Below are positions 11,482-14,385 of a stretch of DNA of 14,385 bases, piece by piece. Source of the stretch: Treponema sp. GTDB lineage: Bacteria > Spirochaetota > Spirochaetia > Treponematales > Breznakiellaceae. Both the position numbers and the translations under genes were made by a program. Each line of letters opens with the position of its first letter. The first letter of the stretch is position 1. The notes below the pieces were generated by a model that did no database searches, was not told the DNA's origin, and saw only the letters and a program-made list of their open reading frames with translations. Location of the stretch: contig JAIRLK010000095.1 in NCBI GenBank assembly GCA_031259515.1, forward strand, positions 1-14,385. The letters run 5' to 3'.

Positions 11482-12567
11482 ATGGGAAAAAGCAGACCAA
11501 AAACGCCGCCTGAACAGCCTAAGCGAACGCCCCAAGCCGGCGTCGTGCCGGGCATAGCCCATCCCGAACGGTATTCGGAAGATGAGGACCGGGATGTATC
11601 CCTTCGTCCCCAAAACCTGACTGAATTTTTAGGCCAGGCTTCCATGAAGGAGAACCTTGCTGTTTTTATTGCCGCCGCTAGGAAACGGAACGAAAGCCTG
11701 GACCACCTGTTCCTTATAGGCCCGCCGGGGCTGGGGAAGACCACCCTGGCCCAGGTAGTGGCCCACGAATTGGGGGTGGAGTTCAAGGTAACTTCCGCGC
11801 CGGCCCTGGATAAGCCCAAGGACCTGGCGGGGATACTCACCATGATAAGCGAAAAGGCCGTGTTTTTCATTGACGAGATACACCGGCTCAAGCCCGCCAT
11901 AGAGGAGATGCTCTACATCGCCATGGAGGATTATGAGTTGGATTGGATCATAGGGCAGGGGCCCAGCGCCCGGACCATCAGGCTCCCTATCCCTCCTTTT
12001 ACCCTGGTGGGGGCCACCACCAAGGCGGGGAACGTCTCAAGCCCCCTCATAAGCCGTTTCGGTATCACCTGCCGGTTCGCGTTTTATGAGCTTACGGATA
12101 TGGAAGCCATACTCCGCCGTTCTTCGGGGATCCTCCGCGTCCCCCTGGATGACGCCGCAGCTTCCCTGTTGGCTTCTTCGGCCCGGGGTACTCCCCGTGT
12201 GGCGAACCGCCTCCTCCGGCGCATGAGGGACTTCGCCCAGGTTCGGGGCGGCGCTTCCATCACCCGCGCCGTGGTGGAAGAAGGGCTCGCCCGCCTGGAA
12301 ATTGATTCCCTGGGGCTTGAACGCCATGACCGGGAGATTCTCAAGATAATCATAGAACGGTACGGCGGCGGACCTGTGGGGGCGGAAACCCTGGCTATCT
12401 CCGTCGGGGAGGCGGTAGACACCCTGGAAGATTACTACGAGCCGTACCTTATCCAGTCGGGCCTCTTGCAGCGTACCCCTCGGGGCAGGATGGTAACCCC
12501 GCTGGCCTACGAACACCTCAAACTTCCCCGAAAGGACCGCGATGAAAACTCAGGATTTCTCTTTTGA
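11482..12567 (+). CDS. ruvB: Holliday junction DNA helicase ATPase RuvB
   Basis: RuvB is the hexameric AAA+ ATPase that drives branch migration with RuvA. It has 361 residues, about 25 more than E. coli, mainly from a basic proline-rich N-terminal tail (1-30). Motifs in order are LRPQNLTEFLGQ (41-52), Walker A GPPGLGKTT (80-88) and Walker B DEIH (131-134). Sensor 1 GATT (177-180), the arginine finger in SRFGI (R192) and sensor 2 GTPRVANR (236-243) follow. The C-terminal winged helix contains RTPRGRMVT (331-339). ATG 11482 has no Shine-Dalgarno and sits about two bases after the predicted transcription start, so a leaderless mRNA is likely. A GTG at codon 22 is the only other upstream start candidate and also lacks a ribosome-binding site. 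The last 26 bases overlap queA, indicating an operon. Confidence 0.97.
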   Translation: MGKSRPKTPPEQPKRTPQAGVVPGIAHPERYSEDEDRDVSLRPQNLTEFLGQASMKENLAVFIAAARKRNESLDHLFLIGPPGLGKTTLAQVVAHELGVEFKVTSAPALDKPKDLAGILTMISEKAVFFIDEIHRLKPAIEEMLYIAMEDYELDWIIGQGPSARTIRLPIPPFTLVGATTKAGNVSSPLISRFGITCRFAFYELTDMEAILRRSSGILRVPLDDAAASLLASSARGTPRVANRLLRRMRDFAQVRGGASITRAVVEEGLARLEIDSLGLERHDREILKIIIERYGGGPVGAETLAISVGEAVDTLEDYYEPYLIQSGLLQRTPRGRMVTPLAYEHLKLPRKDRDENSGFLF

Positions 12568-13597
12568 TCTTCCGGAAGGGCTCATAGCCCAGACGCCCCC
12601 GGCGGAACGGGGCCGGAGCCGGCTCATGGTTCTGGACCGCGCTTCCCGGAGCCTGAGCCACCGTATGGCCGCCGATCTCCCGGAGATTCTGGAAGGCGGC
12701 GCTCTGTTGGTATTCAATGACTCCAAAGTCCGCAAGGCCAGGCTCTACGGCGAGTCGAAACGCGCTGGGGTTCAGGTTGAATTCCTCCTGCTCCAAAAAC
12801 TGGATGCCCATACCTGGCGGGCTATGGTCCAGCGGTCCCGCCGCCGCCGGCCCGGAAGCCGCTATGTTTTTCCCGGCGGCCTTGAGGGGGAGATCCGGGA
12901 TGCCCGCGCCGATGGCGGAGGCGAATTCCGCCTGCTCCGGTTTGACGAACCCATTGACGACGCCTGGCTGGATGTTCACGGCCACATCCCCCTGCCGCCC
13001 TACATCAAGCGGGAGGATACCCCGGAGGATGCGTCCCGTTACCAGACGGTTTACGCCGCCGCGCCGGGATCCGCCGCCGCCCCCACTGCGGGGCTTCACT
13101 TTACACGGGAACTCCTTACCCGCCTTGAGGACCGGGGGATTGAAACCGCCTTTCTTACCCTGCACGTTGGGCTGGGTACCTTTTTGCCGGTTAGGACCGA
13201 GGATATTGAGGATCACCGTATGCACGAGGAAATCTATGTCATAACCGAAGAAACCGCTTCCCGTGTCGAGAAGGCCAAGGCCGAGGGCCGGAAGGTGATC
13301 GCCGTGGGGACCACCAGCGTCCGTACCTTAGAATCGGCGTGGAAAAATGGAGGGCTTTTGAGAGGGGAAGGGGCCGCTTCCATCTTCATCTATCCCGGCT
13401 ATACCTTTAAGGCGGTTGATGGGCTGTTCACCAACTTTCACACCCCCCGGTCCACCCTGCTCATGCTGGCTGCGGCTTTTGCGGAAACGGGAGGCGGCGC
13501 GTTTTCCGGGCGGGACTTTATCATGGATAGTTACGCCTGCGCGGTTCGGGAAGGGTACCGTTTTTTCAGCTACGGCGACGCTATGTTGATTTTGTAG
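12542..13597 (+). CDS. queA: S-adenosylmethionine:tRNA ribosyltransferase-isomerase
   Basis: QueA transfers the ribosyl part of S-adenosylmethionine to preQ1 in tRNA, giving epoxyqueuosine. The 351-residue product has the expected length. Visible motifs are FDLPEGLIAQTPP (8-20), FNDSKVRKARL (58-68), HGHIPLPPYI (146-155), YQTVYA (167-172), PTAGLHFT (181-188), HVGLGTF (208-214), GTTSVRTLE (256-264), TNFH (297-300) and FFSYGDAMLI (341-350). The start is supported by AAAGGA (12531-12536) five bases upstream, inside ruvB, and it overlaps ruvB by 26 bases. The two are therefore probably co-transcribed and translationally coupled, an arrangement common in bacteria. No queuosine riboswitch is seen. 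A palindromic repeat lies directly after the stop codon. Confidence 0.97.
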   Translation: MKTQDFSFDLPEGLIAQTPPAERGRSRLMVLDRASRSLSHRMAADLPEILEGGALLVFNDSKVRKARLYGESKRAGVQVEFLLLQKLDAHTWRAMVQRSRRRRPGSRYVFPGGLEGEIRDARADGGGEFRLLRFDEPIDDAWLDVHGHIPLPPYIKREDTPEDASRYQTVYAAAPGSAAAPTAGLHFTRELLTRLEDRGIETAFLTLHVGLGTFLPVRTEDIEDHRMHEEIYVITEETASRVEKAKAEGRKVIAVGTTSVRTLESAWKNGGLLRGEGAASIFIYPGYTFKAVDGLFTNFHTPRSTLLMLAAAFAETGGGAFSGRDFIMDSYACAVREGYRFFSYGDAMLIL

Positions 13598-13602
13598 GCC
13601 CT

Positions 13603-13636
13603 GGGAGCCTGTTGTGATGTATCGCAACAGGCTCCC
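13603..13636. repeat. Near-perfect palindromic element after queA
   Basis: GGGAGCCTGTTG (13603-13614) pairs exactly with CAACAGGCTCCC (13625-13636). The stem extends through a G-U pair and two more pairs to a TGTA loop, 15 bp in all. It sits between the convergent ends of queA and the COG3014-like gene and has no T-run. It shares GGAGCCTGTTG with the element at 8594-8642. It may stop or stabilise both transcripts. Confidence 0.8.
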
Positions 13637-13647
13637 CGCGCTCCCGC

Positions 13648-14385
13648 TCATCGTAAACACACGGCTTCTATCAAGTTCACGGCGTTTGCCCGTACTTCTA
13701 CGGAGTCCCGTGAATAGGCGGTGATAAGCCGGCCATTACCGGCGTAATAATTCACGGTTATCGAATACAGGCCGGGATCGAGGTTGATTCCCCCCACAAA
13801 GGCTTTGCCGGGAAAATACCGGGAAATGCGCAGATCCGCCCGCTCGGTAGCTTCCGCCATGACCTGAGCGCCTACGCTCAGAATAGACAGGAGTAAGCTG
13901 GTCCCGCCTTCAGCCCGATCCGAAGCCTCGTCCAGGACTGAGGATGAAACTCCCTTGATGGTAGCCCGGAGTATGGACTTCATATAGATCAATCCCTCTT
14001 TGTCCTTAAAGGTCTCCCGTGCAACCGCCCCCATGTCCTCCAGAAGTTCCAAATCAAACCGCCCCTTGCCGTTGTCTATCACCGCTTCTATACGGCTCAC
14101 CTGGGAAGGCCGGTCAACCAGAACCGGAAGGGCTATCTTTATCCACCGCATGTTGGGCAGGGGGATGCGGATAACTTCCTCTTCTTTTATGGGCGCCATG
14201 CCGCTAAAGGCAAGGACGTTCAACCGGGCCTTGCCCGGGGGAATATCCAGTTCCGCGTCCACCGACGCCGGGACCGGGTAGGAATACACCGCCGGGGCAT
14301 TGGCAAAGGCGGCTTTAAGATGATCCCGGTCTATACGGACATCATCGTACCGTCCTATCCCCCGGTAAAAGAGGATCCCCAAATA
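13648..14385 (-). CDS. COG3014-like protein, C-terminal part (cut by the window edge)
   Basis: The frame is open to the edge of the window, so about 245 C-terminal residues are seen and the true start lies outside. The TTG at 14380-14382 is not a credible start. The visible part begins with a helical-repeat-like stretch (GRYDDVRIDRDHLKAAFANAP). A beta-rich region follows (EEEVIRIPLPNMRWIKIALPV, then RIEAVIDN), and then a helical segment (MGAVARETFKDKEGLIYMKSILRATIKG). It ends with ATERADLRISRYFPGKAF and a final strand-rich tail (LDPGLYSITVNYY). This order resembles the uncharacterised COG3014 family, whose members are often lipoproteins with an N-terminal repeat region. The signal sequence cannot be checked here. 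Function is unknown, probably cell envelope. It converges on queA, with the palindromic repeat between. Confidence 0.68.
   Translation of the reverse strand, partial: YLGILFYRGIGRYDDVRIDRDHLKAAFANAPAVYSYPVPASVDAELDIPPGKARLNVLAFSGMAPIKEEEVIRIPLPNMRWIKIALPVLVDRPSQVSRIEAVIDNGKGRFDLELLEDMGAVARETFKDKEGLIYMKSILRATIKGVSSSVLDEASDRAEGGTSLLLSILSVGAQVMAEATERADLRISRYFPGKAFVGGINLDPGLYSITVNYYAGNGRLITAYSRDSVEVRANAVNLIEAVCLR

Noticed and set aside
8594..13636. The palindromic elements as part of a CRISPR array
   Set aside because: They are single copies between unrelated genes, with no regular spacing, no spacers and no cas genes.

Overview
The window looks like ordinary chromosome from an anaerobic spirochaete, most likely a Treponema of the termite-gut type. 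This is inferred from moderate-to-high GC, an orphan FliL-like protein, a COG3014-like protein and the mix of house-keeping genes. No 16S or other decisive marker is present. I recognise no insertion sequence, phage gene, CRISPR array, tRNA or rRNA.

Layout, left to right. A short rubredoxin gene (204-365, +) and a small unknown gene (408-698, +) face a cupin-glmS pair on the minus strand (3025-834). glmS makes glucosamine-6-phosphate, the entry point to peptidoglycan amino sugars. Divergent from the cupin gene is an orphan FliL-like membrane protein (3100-3645, +), followed by citrate synthase with its own promoter (3788-5140, +). Citrate synthase converges on an EF-G-2-type translation GTPase (7369-5282, -). 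That gene is divergent from an unrecognised coiled-coil protein (7501-8589, +), which converges on an SfsA nuclease-like protein fused to a DUF123 GIY-YIG-like domain (9783-8626, -). Next come ruvA (9923-10516, +), an mscS channel gene on the other strand (11413-10568, -), and the overlapping pair ruvB-queA (11482-13597, +). The window ends with the C-terminal part of a COG3014-like protein (14385-13648, -).

The genes alternate strand almost one by one, giving five convergent and four divergent junctions. Every convergent junction carries a palindrome. Three of these (736-766, 8594-8642, 13603-13636) have related arms and look like one small dispersed repeat; one arm even encodes the last residues of the SfsA fusion. 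Several divergent junctions carry readable promoters. The clearest is mscS/ruvB, where a palindromic TTGCAA can serve as the -35 for both directions with exactly 17-bp spacers, and both start codons lie so close to the predicted transcription starts that leaderless mRNAs are likely.

Functionally, RuvA and RuvB form the Holliday-junction branch-migration motor, and QueA makes the queuosine precursor in tRNA. The SfsA-DUF123 fusion may be a nucleic-acid enzyme next to the Ruv genes, but no functional link is proven. I see no clear undescribed defence or mobile system. The most interesting items are the SfsA-DUF123 fusion, the shared-hexamer divergent promoter, the palindromic repeat family, the orphan FliL-like protein and two unrecognised proteins.
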